Notes under the pieces: generated by a model
The model's input: the letters and a program-made list of their open reading frames with translations, nothing else
Databases searched by the model: none
Told to the model about the DNA's origin: nothing
Source: Rhynchosporium graminicola
Lineage: Eukaryota > Ascomycota > Leotiomycetes > Helotiales > Ploettnerulaceae
Assembly: GCA_900074885.1 (NCBI GenBank)
Contig: FJUW01000023.1
Span: 394,319-458,318, forward strand
Reading direction: 5' to 3'
Length of the DNA stretch: 64,000 nt
Position numbers and translations under genes: made by a program
Part shown: positions 12,488-23,142 of the stretch, one piece after another
Layout of the letters: each line of letters starts with the position of its first letter
Numbering within the stretch: position 1 is the stretch's first letter

Positions 12488-14686
12488 GATGGCTCCATCA
12501 GAAGAAAAAGAAAAATAGGACGAGAAGGCCACACACAGCAGATCTTGAATGGGAATTTTACCAACGCATGAAAGAGGCTGCGCCGTTCGTTACCTGCTGA
12601 CAAAGAAACTTGGCACAGCCGGATTAAGCTTCGAAATCTTTTTAAAGTTAGTGGGGCAACTTGATCTTATTTTCGCATCTGAAATCTCTTGAATTTGATC
12701 TGATCCAATGCGGATCAAATGATGGAATGTGAAAGTATTTCAAGCGAACGGAGTCCTGAATGGGACTATAAAATCTTTACCAATGCTTGAATTGTATCAG
12801 AGGCTCATGACTGGCCAATGCCCAACCGCCCGGTAAATATTACTTTTCCTGCGAATCTTAGAATAACTACAATGTCTTGAGAACCTCTTCCGTTCCTTGG
12901 CAAGCTATCTATCCAGACCTCTGAAGTTGTACCACCGAATCTGTTCTGTGCTGCAATGTCGTTTTACTTCTGATCACGAAAGGTTCTGTTTACATTCGGG
13001 TACCTAGTCTACATTAGCGAGGAAAGTGGGTACTCGTCCAGAACCACGAGGCAAGTCGGTCGCTGACGTGATCCGCTGCCGCTACCTATCTTCTAGCTCA
13101 GCTCTCGGTGAACAGTGTCACGTTGATATTATATCCACACGATCAAGCCGCGTTTGGAGGAGGCCATGCTAACATGTAACTTATCCGAGGCAATCGATAA
13201 CGAGCGAATGAAGATTTCGAAAGTTTGAATAACCAATATTCACATCGAAACAGCAGGTCTGTTACCGCACGGAATTACATAGCATTATTCCTTCCTCTAT
13301 ATACTCTTGTAATTACCTAGCCAGGAATGCTACGGTCAAATACATGACATCCTGAGCTCCTGCTCTCAAATTGATCGAGTTAGCACGCACAGCATGATGT
13401 CAATTGCAATAGCTCGAAAGGAGTGTATCACTGACCCATCGCTAGGAAGAAAGAGGAAGAACCACCCGTCATCAATTAACCCGCCATCAGTCTAAAGCCA
13501 CACCTTCTCTTTCTTCCTCGAAAACCGTCCCGCCTATTCCCGTTCTCCGCCATTCATCTGACAATTCGCTAATCCAATGTTTTCCCACATCAAATTGACG
13601 GATGAGATACCTGTACTAACCATTCACGATCTTCAGCATCTCTCACCCACCACCAGTTCGAGTTCTATAATACAATTCCTCGTTGTATGCTCGACGTTAT
13701 AAGATTCCGAAATTTTGTGTAGATAACTAAATTGCAGCCACAGACCCCGCTAACTGGAAAAGCGTTCGATGTCTCCACAAAGCATTCAAGATCCATTGAG
13801 ACGAATCCACAATAGCGTATCGAGATCCAAGTGACTGTAGAGCTTCCGCGGCGAGACTTGTAGCTATCTTGCAACTCCACAGAGTTTCATGTCCTAATTC
13901 TCGGCTGAGGGATGAGAGCGACGGGATGGGAGGCTCGAGTGAGTGTAGAATGCTTGAAAATGCAATGGTTGAAAATAATTCTGCATGGTGTCGTAAAAGA
14001 GTGCCAAATGTTCAGATGCTAGGGCTGAGGAGAGGGGACTTTTGGTAAGACGCAAATCTTCTAAATAGTCAGCAGCTGCGCCTCGAAGCATTGGAGATTT
14101 GGAAAGCATGAAGTATCTGATTTTTCGATTTCTTCTGAGACCTCTCATCTTCCCCCTTGAGAGAGAGATACGCTTCTCTAGTCGAATGGGGCAGAGAAGA
14201 ACAATGCACGGGGCTGAGTTCATCTGGGCTTCGGACAAGAAATCGAATTCGGCTCCATATGTGCAAGCAAGGGAGTTTCAGGATCGAAAAATTAATGTTG
14301 GGTATTTATTATCTCTCAAGGATCTCATTACTCACACAGGAAGAATCTGCCCAGGCGCGCCAAGGTTCGTGACCACCTGCTCAATATCAATTCAAGCATT
14401 CAAATACTTCTAGAAACCTTGCCCTAAACCATGATAAGAGAACCACCTGGAAGGAATGGGACCTTGGTCGGGCTCAATGAATTTGATGAGAAACAATCAG
14501 CAGTCTGTAGCTGCTAACACGCAGCTATATGAATTTCAACCCGCCAAAGAAAGATACATCATTCGCAGAGCAGATGATTGTAGTCCGGCATCTTTACGAT
14601 AAAAGGCCATTGTGCAATCCCCTATAATCAATAAAATATATCGATAGAGCCCTCAAACTCCTCGCACCGACGCAGGCTAACTTCCC
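12488..14686. other. Intergenic region, no supported gene
   Basis: About 2.2 kb. It includes the upstream region of the glycosyltransferase and downstream sequence of the thioredoxin gene. Open frames at 13894-14238 (minus) and 14099-14413 (plus) overlap each other and lack any motif I can place. Confidence 0.35.
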
Positions 14687-15433
14687 TTAATCTATGTCCG
14701 CTAAACCAGCAATCGTCCCCAATTTCTTGCCTGTTTGTGTAGCAGCTCCCGTCCTCTTCTCAACATTCCTCCCGTTCGCCATTTTAACCTGGGCTTGCGC
14801 CGGCCTATGAATGTTGAACGGGCTATTTTCCGCCGCCACATATGCATCGAACGAAAACAAGCTTATGAAGTACAGTCCTAAGAATCCAATAATCGCATCC
14901 ACTATTCCCTTGAAATTAAAGCCCCGACTTAACGATGTTCGCGAGCTTCCAGTAGGTCCGCCGAGTGTTCGGCCGGCTGAGGAATAGGATGTAGCAGCGG
15001 TACCAGCCATTTTGACGGCGGCTTCGATGGCAGTTGTGAGTCCGCGAACATCGGCGCCGCGAATCGTGTTGATTGTGCTGCCGGATTTGAAGATCATGAA
15101 TGTCGGCATGCTATATTTCTCTGTTAGTCAGACCCCGAGAGTCGATGGCGCAAAACGTACGCTCTAACGCCATATTTCTGCGCGATCTCTTGCTGATTGT
15201 CGACATTGACTTTCGCGAATGTGATTTTATTTGGCTTCGAGTATTTCGCTGCGAGGGACTCGTAGGTAGGCGCGATTGTCTTGCACGGTCCGCACCAGTC
15301 TGCGTAGACTGCGAAATGTTAGCTGGAGCAGGCAACGAGGGGTGAGGGTCGTACAATCTGCGATGACGATGGTTGACGAGCCCAGCAATTTGCTGAACTC
15401 TGCTGAAGATCCTATACTGATGGAGGAAGGCAT
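14687..15433 (-). CDS. Thioredoxin with a C-terminal transmembrane extension
   Basis: Three exons (15355-15433, 15161-15308, 14687-15110) give 216 residues. Introns of 46 and 50 nt have GTAC donors and CAG/TAG acceptors. Residues 1-110 form a thioredoxin fold with the redox motif W-C-G-P-C at 31-35, the conserved KVNVD strand, and the cis-proline motif MPTF (Pro78) directly after the second intron. The start yields the usual short strand before the first beta-alpha unit. About 105 residues follow that a canonical ~105-residue thioredoxin lacks. They contain a Ser/Gly-rich linker, a hydrophobic segment near 144-163 (GIVDAIIGFLGLYFISLFSF) that looks membrane spanning, and a polar basic tail. 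It probably reduces disulfides while tethered to a membrane. With no N-terminal signal seen, a tail-anchored or organellar site is likely but unproven. Confidence 0.85.
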
Positions 15434-16267
15434 GATGATCTGTCTTAGAATTGCGAAGTAACGAAGTATTGTTGGGAAATTGAAGCCTCGCGATATGTGA
15501 GCTTCAAGTGGAGATCTGGTCCAGCTCTCGGCCCGGAAGTACGATCTTCCCGATTTACCCGAGCTCGCCTCACATGTAAACAGTCGAAGCTAGCCAGATC
15601 CTCATGGAGAGATGTAAACTCTTTAGCTATATTTGTCATATACGCAATGTCAGCATGTATTCCCGCAACTTTGATCTGCTAGTGTGGCCAGTATCACGTG
15701 ATTTTAGCGTGACTTACTTTTAAAAATATGATATTTCATGAAGTCGGACGAGGATAAGTCAGAGGCATAAAGACATTTGATGACCGGAATTAGGTAGGTA
15801 AGGAGGTTCTTGCTTCGTCGAAGATGACTCTACCTAGCATTACTTATGGGTTGAATGTCCGACTGAGGCCTTGAATATGATATGTAGACATAGCTTCATG
15901 ATGAGAATACACGTGTGCTAGAATAAGATGTAGGTCTGTTTGCAAGGATGCTGCGTAACTCAACGTTCAAATAGCTTCACCTTGCAGAAGTCGTGGGAGA
16001 ATATTCGTAGTGGAGTGCTCGCGAAACTGAAGTCATCAAATGGTAGTAGAGTATATACAAATAAAACATCAACATCGCACCACAAAATGAACGCTGTGTT
16101 GCGGATATCGTGTCGTGTCTAAATAAACCAACGATGTCTTTCTAATTTAGATGCTCAAAATTTCGCATAACCTTCGCAATCATACTGCGAGAACTGCTTA
16201 TGGGCAAAAACGCCATGCACCGTACCCTCTCGCGTGCTTCCCTTCTCACAAGCTCGATAAACCACGC
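15434..16267. other. Intergenic region upstream of the thioredoxin gene
   Basis: It holds the thioredoxin promoter and 5' UTR. Short scattered open frames show no recognised pattern. A TTAGGTAGGTAAGG run occurs near 15791. Confidence 0.35.
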
Positions 16268-16729
16268 TCAGACCCAATAATACAACCAAAGCTTGCACCG
16301 AAACAGACAGGAACACATATGTCCGCCCGTCGCCCCATCACCCGAGCACGAACAGTCTTCATATCTATATCTCTGGCCATCATACTCGAACCATGGTGTC
16401 CACCAATTTGTACCCTCTCTTTTCTCAGAGCCCAAAATAGGTGGGTTCCTATAATTTAGACCCCAGCTCAGAATCGTGGTTTGTCCGGGGACGGCGACGC
16501 TCTTTCCGCCAAGTTGTAAGCAGGTGTTGGAGTAGATGAATGCAGAGGCTGAGATTTTCGGATCGGCGAGGTCGAGAACTGCGCCGCTGTTGGTGGAGTA
16601 GTTGAGGAGGCAGGTGGTGGTGGAGCTGCTGGGGACACAGGGGAGGGGGTCGACGGGGATGATAATGATAGTGGCGCAGAGGGCAGTTGTGATGAAACTG
16701 AGTGCGAAGAAGAGAGCCTTGAGTTGCAT
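16268..16729 (-). CDS. Small secreted cysteine-containing protein (effector-like)
   Basis: A single exon encodes 153 residues. A signal peptide at about residues 1-19 (MQLKALFFALSFITTALCA) is followed by a short mature region. Cysteines flank a Ser/Thr patch, and a FIYSNTC..LGGKSVAVPG segment follows. The C-terminus is rich in aromatic residues and carries a Cys cluster (CSC, CSC, C, spaced over about 25 residues). No catalytic family is recognised. Size, signal and cysteines resemble secreted effector-like or wall-associated proteins of ascomycetes. An intron near the 3' end cannot be excluded, and the aromatic tail could then be misread. The ATG at 16729 is favoured because it starts the signal peptide at once. 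Confidence 0.6.
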   Translation of the reverse strand: MQLKALFFALSFITTALCATIIIIPVDPLPCVPSSSTTTCLLNYSTNSGAVLDLADPKISASAFIYSNTCLQLGGKSVAVPGQTTILSWGLNYRNPPILGSEKREGTNWWTPWFEYDGQRYRYEDCSCSGDGATGGHMCSCLFRCKLWLYYWV

Positions 16730-17357
16730 AGATGGTGCTATGGAGTTGGTTTGTAAGTGTTCGTGATATTGGTTGTGATAAAGTATTTTTGTTGTTGTAT
16801 TTGTTTGGAAAAGAAGTGGTGACAGGGAAGGGAGCTTAAGTATTTATACCAGCAGACTGACGTAGTCCTACCATTCACAGCCTCAACTTATAGACTTGCC
16901 GATAGGCACAGAATAAACGAACGAGTGAATGACACAGCAGTACTGATTTCTGATTTTCACCTCAATCTAGCTCCTTCATGAAAATCTCAACTTCTCAAGT
17001 ACCGACATTAGCTAGCGACGATCTGGAAGTTACAAACGCATATCGCGCTCGGCAGGAAGACAAGCTCGCGGGTCTTTAGTGTGCGGGAGATGCGAATATG
17101 AACGTAAACGCGAAAGTGACAAGCAGGAACAAAGTGACAAGCAGGAACAATATGAATACTTCGTGATCCAATGAATTTCAGATTCGGAGACCTGTGAATA
17201 TCAGTGACATGGGTACTATGTGAGGGAGCAGGATATGGCCCATGCATGTAACCACCTCGCTGACAATAAGCTTGACGTAGGCTTTACACTTACATTACTG
17301 TCAAATAATATGTTAATAATTACCCAGAAAGTTTAGTGGCAATGTGCTTTGCAGAAA
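16730..17357. other. Intergenic region with a short tandem duplication
   Basis: It contains the promoter of the small secreted protein and the 3' flank of the aquaglyceroporin. A perfect direct duplication of AAAGTGACAAGCAGGAACAA-type sequence lies at about 17113-17150. No gene seen. Confidence 0.4.
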
Positions 17358-19231
17358 CTACTTCTGCGATCCAACAGTCCTCCTAAACCCCCACCAATTC
17401 CTCTTCGCCTTAGCCTTCACCTCCCTCTTCGCCTTCCTCCTCTTCCCTCTTGGGTAATTAATCGGACTCTCACCACCAACGAAAATTGCAGCATCATACA
17501 GGAACCCACCCAACAGACCGCCACCAACAGTTGCGCCCCAAGCACCATATATCCACCAGGTATTGCTAACAGTGAACACTTGTCCTCCATATCCTACAGC
17601 TGCAGCCACAAATCTCGGTCCCAGGTCCCTTGCCGGGTTCAAGCAGGCACCTGTATTGTAGCCAAACGCCATCGAAAGGACAGTGACTAACAGGCCTACA
17701 ATTAGAGCGTGCATTCCTGCTCCAGGTGGAGCGTTGGAGTCGTCTCCTAGAGCTAGAATCGCACAGGCAAGTATGGCGGTAGCAACGAACTCGTTAGCAA
17801 AGCCAGTTCCAGCTCCAGCGTATGAGGCAGGCTGAGAGAAGAAAGAGGTCCCGGTGCCGCCAGCGAACAGACCGACGGAGGAGCTACTACCGCCATGTGC
17901 ACTGACTGAACCACCGGCCGCGTCAAATGCATTGATAGCGTCTTTGTAGACGCCATATGCGATCAGACCAGCCAGAAAGGCTCCAAAAACCTGAGCAGTA
18001 ATGTAGATGAAAGCTTTGCGAATGGGGAAGCCCCTGTACAGACATAGCATTAGAGAAATGGCAGGGTTGAGATGGCCACCAGAGATACCACCAGCGATAT
18101 AAATGCCAATAGTGATTCCGAGACCCCAAGCCCAATTCGTGGATTGGTAGGATCCTGAGGTCTCGTTGGAAGTTTGGACAGCAAGGTTGGTGCAGAGACC
18201 AAGCAGGACAGCTACCATTGTCTATAGGTGATTAGATTAGGGTTAAAGCACTTAGACAGGGGGGGACTTACAGCAAGGCACTCCGCGAGAGGTTCTCTAA
18301 ATTTAGCTCGGACTTCTGCCCAGGAGTTGTGCATATCTCGTTCTTCTTGGAGATACTGTTGCTCTTCTCCCTCTTCCATCGGCCATTCATCACCTTTCTC
18401 AGCTGCTTCAACATCAATGTCATATGGGTCAGAATGTTCTCTACGCATACCATACGAAGCGATGTTGGACATGGAACTTCGGTTAGCTGGCACTTCCTGC
18501 ACACTTTCCAGTCGATTCATGCTGGGTTCTCCCAAGTCCCCGTGTTCGAAAGTTTCAGATCGATGAGCGGAGTCTTCCGGACTTTCCCAATCTTCCATAG
18601 GATTTGCCTTCTCTTGTAACGCAGAAATGTTGGAGTAGGCATCACTTCTTCGCGACCCAGCCCTCTGGACTGTGTTCTCGGCGCCCCTCCTTCGGTCTTT
18701 CTGATGTCCATAGCCACGCTCGCTATTCTCCCCTTGACGACCGACCGGATTTTTCCCAGTATCATCTCGCTGATCATTTATCATACCAACTTGCGGTATC
18801 GCCTCCGAGCTCCCTGGTCCTTGTATCTCTGCTTCGGCATCCTCGACAGTCCCTTTCCCGTCACGATTCCTCCTCATTCCCTGGCGCACAACTCTTGGCA
18901 GAGGCTTTGCCAAACCCCATAGCGGCGTGTTTTGTTCTTTCCTGTACGTGGGATTATACTGAAGATATGTTGGGTCGATATAGCTCATGCCATGTGTTGG
19001 AACAATATTGCCGCCCGCGAGAGAGAATGGTGGTCGGGACGGTCCACGAGAGGGTTGCTGGGGCACATGAGTACGCTTCGAAACCTGCGACGCCCTCTGC
19101 TGTGTATTCCTTCGCGGAGAAGGGCGCGCAAAACTTGTCGCTGGAGTTGCTGGCGGATTTTGGGGCGGCTGTGTACCATCTGCCATTCTCTGCCCATCGT
19201 CCCCTCGATTCTGACTGTGTATCTGCGCCAT
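17358..19231 (-). CDS. Aquaglyceroporin (MIP family, Yfl054c-type with long N-terminal domain)
   Basis: A channel for glycerol, water and other small solutes in the plasma membrane. Two exons (18272-19231 and 17358-18221, separated by a 50-nt intron with GTAAGT..TATAG) give 607 residues. Residues 322-580 hold the six-helix MIP core with the first NPA loop (GGHLNPA, Asn at about 372) and a second loop NPARD at about 515-519. The Asp after the second NPA marks the glycerol-facilitator branch. The ~320-residue N-terminal region is hydrophilic and probably disordered. It includes the conserved segment before the channel (residues ~84-119, ending WGLAKPLPRVVRQGM) seen in Yfl054c-like fungal aquaglyceroporins. 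A basic Lys/Arg-rich C-terminal tail follows. The start at 19231 is the first ATG not preceded by hydrophobic UTR-like sequence. A GTAGGA..TTGCAG pair upstream (about 19273-19306) could be a 5' UTR intron. Confidence 0.9.
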
Positions 19232-19643
19232 GATTCGCACTTGCGAGTACAAGAGAAATGAAACGAAATACTGCAATAGAATAGAATAAATAGAGAACTT
19301 CCTACCTGTTACATTTAACTCTGGCAAGAATAGTGATTGCCTTGCGTCATGCTGAATTTTCTGCACTGACTCGGGGGAAGCACGGTGACTTGATTGATAG
19401 CATTTCCTAGGAAATCTTGAGAAAAAAAATGGGAACGTCGAGAGGAACGTTGCGCCGTGTTCTCAGATCCTTGTTTTGCGGCTCTGATTTGTGGAAAGAT
19501 GGTTCTCGGTGGAGTCGTGGATCCTTAGGAGCTTCTTGTCCGCCGGACAAAACTCCTGGCGAGGTGCGCTAGAGATGTAAATAGCACGTGAGATCCACTT
19601 TTTCGACGACATCTCGATATCTTGCTCTTACTGATCTTAATCC
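19232..19643. other. Upstream region of the aquaglyceroporin gene
   Basis: Probable promoter and 5' UTR, including a possible UTR intron (minus-strand GTAGGA donor near 19306, TTGCAG acceptor near 19273). No other feature seen. Confidence 0.35.
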
Positions 19644-20035
19644 TCAGCAGTGCATCTTATGGCCCATTTTGCAATCCAAGACTGATTTCAAAATTGCACT
19701 TAAATATGCCTCCTTGTCCTGAAAAGCGCCACGACTTCTAGACCTCGAGCCCTTCCACAATACAGTTATCATTTCAAGTACTCCTGCTGTACCAAAGACA
19801 TCGTCCCTGGCATATGAAGTGAAAATGCCTACGCGCTCATACGTCTCCTCCTTGTCAGTATTTCTTCTCGCTCGCAGTATGATAAGCGTAATGTTATAAG
19901 GTTCGCCATTTTGAGTGTTTCTCGCAACAAACAAGCGATGGACTGCGACTCCGTCACATGAATCATCTTCATCAAACTCATCAGGGTGATATCTGCCACT
20001 TAAGCCGTCTGAGAATCTGATCTGCCAACCCTTAA
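19644..20035 (-). pseudogene. Possible C-terminal fragment of a HET-type (heterokaryon incompatibility) protein
   Basis: The minus strand is open from about 20035 to a stop at 19644. It encodes about 120 residues with the order GRYHPDE-acidic run-FVARNT-NITLIILRA-YERVGIFTSYARDDVFG. The last block, a leucine-rich strand then Y-E-R-[IV]-G-[IVF] followed by an acidic/aromatic tail, resembles the ends of many fungal HET-domain proteins. No HET core domain, intron structure or start codon can be found upstream, where the frame closes. I read it as a remnant or the end of an unrecognised gene; the family assignment is weak. Confidence 0.3.
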
Positions 20036-21847
20036 AACTTCACTAGTCATAGTTTGCTATTCCCTTGATAACCACTGCACTCAACCTGATCTAACCAGAG
20101 TCAATGGCTTCGAGCTTGTTTTCCCTAGAGACAACACAGCGAGCTTCTTATGTCCTGACTCGGTCATCAGCAACCCTATATTTTCCTGACTTGAGGAATA
20201 ACAGGAAGTCACATGTGCTCGATTCCCAGGACCAAGTTGGGGTGGGGGGCACTCTCTTGCTCAACCGTCTTGACCGGTTATCGGCGGTTGATTTTCTCTG
20301 CATGCTTTGTCCATAAAGGCTGCCGGGGCAGATCCTTCTCCCAGCTCTCGCTAGGTATAATATCGTGTGCCAAGTCTCTCACCTAATATACTACCGATGC
20401 CTGAAAGGGCTGGCGGCAGGTCGTTTTCAATGGCCAGTTCCAGGGGACAGTATGCTACTTTAAGTCTATCACAAAATCTCATCACTGATTTCACTGATTG
20501 TGCTAGATCGCTGAGTTTGGCTGACTGGCATCACAAGCTATCCCTTCTCTGATGGTGGTGGATAATTATCTCAGTACTATCGCCACTGGAAAAAGTGAAT
20601 TCGTCCTCAGAGCTGCCCTGGAAATCCACCTTGCTTTACAAGCTTTCACAAGCAAGCTGCGTATAAAATTCAAATCATCTCCATTGGGCGAAAATGAATT
20701 GTACGCTTATATAGAAGCCACTCTTGGGAGGCCCAGGCTCTGTTCATCAATGGATAAACCGCATCATGTCCGTGTATGAAACCGATAGCTTTATCGTAGG
20801 AAAAGCGCAGATTTGCGTTATCTAATGACGGTCTCACGTATATACTATTACCCTGCTCATCTCTGCCAGTTATCAGCTTTATCTCAATAGGATCAGGGGA
20901 AGAAGGCTATTGTGCAATTGTATTGATTGAAGTTTTACAGGCAGATCTAGAGCCCTGATTCAGCGATCCAACGTGTCTCATCTCAATATACCTGACCAGT
21001 AGACGATAAACAGTGAAACACACCCGGCGAAGTGAGCAGGCTCTTCGTCATATGAACAGGCGTTTATTTAAAAGCATTAGGAAACTAGCTTTCGAACCAA
21101 CATTTGCGGAGAGCGGAAGAAGAGAAATAATATACAGCCGAGACGAAGCTGGATACAATCATTTGTGAGCAAGTTTGATAGTGAAGTCGAAGAGAATGCG
21201 GACACAATTTACAAATAGCAGACTCATCTTCGAGTCACATGAAGTCGCGCTTCGCTTCGTGTTGAACGCGTCTCCGCGACAACTAAATTTCACTTAAAAA
21301 CTCTCTTTCAGATCATCAACATAACATGTGAAAGCCGGAGAAGCGAGCAAATCGCACCTTTGCACGCAAGGAATCAATATAAATTATAAGCTCAAAGGTG
21401 AAACCGATTATTCAATATTTGCTTTCACTAATCAATACTCGCTTTGCATGAACATAGCCCGTTCCCCTACCTGCCCTCGAAGCAAACCCTTCCCCCTACT
21501 TCCACGATCTTCGAATCTGCTTTTGATCTTCGAGTCAGCTTCTGAACTGAACCTTCTATCTGCGAACCCTAATAAACCTCAGCAATACTCTCTCTTTGAC
21601 CTACAAGCGCACCGTCCTAACGAAGCCAGCCTTGTGACCATCATCTCGGCCAAGTCTCCTTCTCTCAAGCCGTAAGTCTGGTGTTATCATTAGCCTCAGG
21701 GGCGCTCGAATCTCTCAACTGGCCATTCTCTCACAGTTCGAATGTTTGCACGTTGACTATATTTCTATCTACCCCCCTCGATCTAGTTCAATACTTACAC
21801 TTACAGCTTGTAGCCTGCTCCCCGCTTAACACCAACAGATCCTCAAC
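20036..21847. other. Upstream region of the tandem SUMO gene
   Basis: About 1.8 kb with no convincing gene. The 3' part is pyrimidine-rich before the SUMO start and contains a likely 5' UTR intron at 21672-21838 (GTAAGT donor, TTAAC branch-like site, CAACAG acceptor) ending nine bases before the ATG. Open frames at 20104-20779 have no recognised pattern. Confidence 0.4.
21672..21838 (+). other. Probable intron in the 5' UTR of the tandem SUMO gene
   Basis: GTAAGT donor directly after a CT-rich segment and a CAACAG acceptor nine bases upstream of the ATG, with a TTAAC branch-like motif 10 bases before the acceptor. Length 167 nt. Inferred from consensus only. Confidence 0.5.
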
Positions 21848-22570
21848 ATGTCCGAAAAGAAGACCGCAGGTGCTGCCGCAGGCAATACCAAGGGCCCCTA
21901 TGCCGCTGACCAAAAGCCAGACCTGAAGGCCGAGAGTTTGGAAGTCAAGATCAAGGACCAGAATGAGAGCGAGACTATATTCAAGATCAAGAAAAACACC
22001 AAGTTTAGCAAGGTCTTTGACGCATACTGCATCCGCCAGGGTCTCGCTCGTCTCACTGTCCGATTTCTCCTCGACGGTACTCGTATTCAAGATCACGATA
22101 CCCCAGAGAGCCTCGACATCGAAGACGGAGACATGATTGATGCAATGCTCGAGCAACTCGGTGGCGCCGCTGAGGGAGAGGCTGGTGGAGGACCAAAGGC
22201 TGAGGTTGCCAAGATGACTGTCAGAGTGAAGGATACCACTGGCCGCGAGGTTGAGTTCAAGTGCAAGCGTACCACGGTCTTGAAGAAGTAAGTTGTTTCC
22301 ATGAGCGGCCTTCCTTTCTTATTCTTAAGTGTCTCGTAAGTACGTCACTTCAGAGAATGCTTCTCGAATCCAGAGCAGGATGTTCGCTGACGTTCAACCC
22401 CAAGGCTCATGGATGCCTTTTGCCAGCAGCAAGGCCGCGCACCCGATACCCTTCGATTCTTCACCCCCGATGGAAAGCGAGTCAACGCCACTGATACGCC
22501 AGCCTCCCTGGACTTGGAAGATGGAGAACTTCTTGATGTCCATGAGCAGCAACATGGAGGTGGCAATTAA
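21848..22570 (+). CDS. Tandem SUMO: two ubiquitin-like SUMO domains in one protein
   Basis: SUMO is conjugated to lysines through a C-terminal Gly-Gly exposed by Ulp proteases, then passed by E1/E2/E3 enzymes. Two exons (21848-22287, 22405-22570; 117-nt intron, GTAAGT donor, GCTGAC branch site, AAG acceptor) give 201 residues. Residues 1-30 are a flexible extension with LKAE at 26-29, a psi-K-x-E SUMO-acceptor pattern (Lys27). Domain 1 (about 31-106) runs from SLEVKIKDQ through VRFLLDGTRI and DTPESLDIEDGDMIDAM to EQLGG, with Gly-Gly at 105-106. A 16-residue linker (AAEGEAGGGPKAEVAK) follows. Domain 2 (about 123-199) has MTVRVKDTTG, LKKLMDAFCQQQG, FFTPDGKRV, TPASLDLEDGELLDVHEQQ and Gly-Gly, then a tail of only Gly-Asn. 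The splice point falls inside the LKKLMDAF motif and is fixed by it. Ordinary SUMO is about 95-100 residues with one domain. Rad60/Esc2-type proteins have two SUMO-like domains but lack diglycine ends, so they fit less well. A single-domain SUMO may exist elsewhere in the genome. Confidence 0.88.
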
Positions 22571-23142
22571 TTCTCTCTGCTCTTCGAATGCATACCGGGA
22601 AGAGGAATTGGGATTTCTTTATGATGCTATGATGCGTTGACGATGCGATACTTCCCTTCTGCGTTTTGAGCTTCTGCTGCGAATACCTGGTCTGATGTTT
22701 TGCTTTGCAGATAACTGAATGGGCTGAGTTTGGTTTTCACATGGGCGCATGTGTGGGATGGTTCAGCGGATATGGTTTGGGGCCATAGACTTGCAAGTGG
22801 CTACATTGAGCTTCTCGGTGCTCTAGGTGCACGAGATCATAAAGAATAATACAAAATTCTACAGAAGATGTCTGTTACGTGTCGCAGCATGTCCTGAAGG
22901 TGAGTCAGTGCGTGGCACCAATTCAAGCGCCACGCAATCGCCCGGCTCGCTGAGAATCCGTGAGGTCAACAGACAAACAAGCGAGCGAGCATGAGAGTGC
23001 TTGGGCGCACGTAAATCAAAGTCCCATGCAACAATCATCTCATCTCACGTTCCAATACCTTGACCTCTCACTTAGATCAGCACCCTCCAAAGGCTCACAC
23101 ATCAGATCAAGTGCAGGATTGAAACATATTCATTCATCAACC
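22571..23142. other. 3' flank of the SUMO gene
   Basis: Downstream sequence with likely 3' UTR and polyadenylation region (AATAATACAAAATT near 22845). No gene recognised. Confidence 0.4.

Noticed and set aside
18604..19233. A 209-codon plus-strand frame opposite the aquaglyceroporin N-terminal region
   Set aside because: Antisense shadow. The minus-strand frame carries the conserved aquaglyceroporin segment and joins the channel exon.
21848..22570. Rad60/Esc2/NIP45-type protein as the identity of the two-domain SUMO
   Set aside because: Those proteins have long N-termini and SUMO-like domains without diglycine ends. Here both domains end in Gly-Gly and the protein is only 201 residues.
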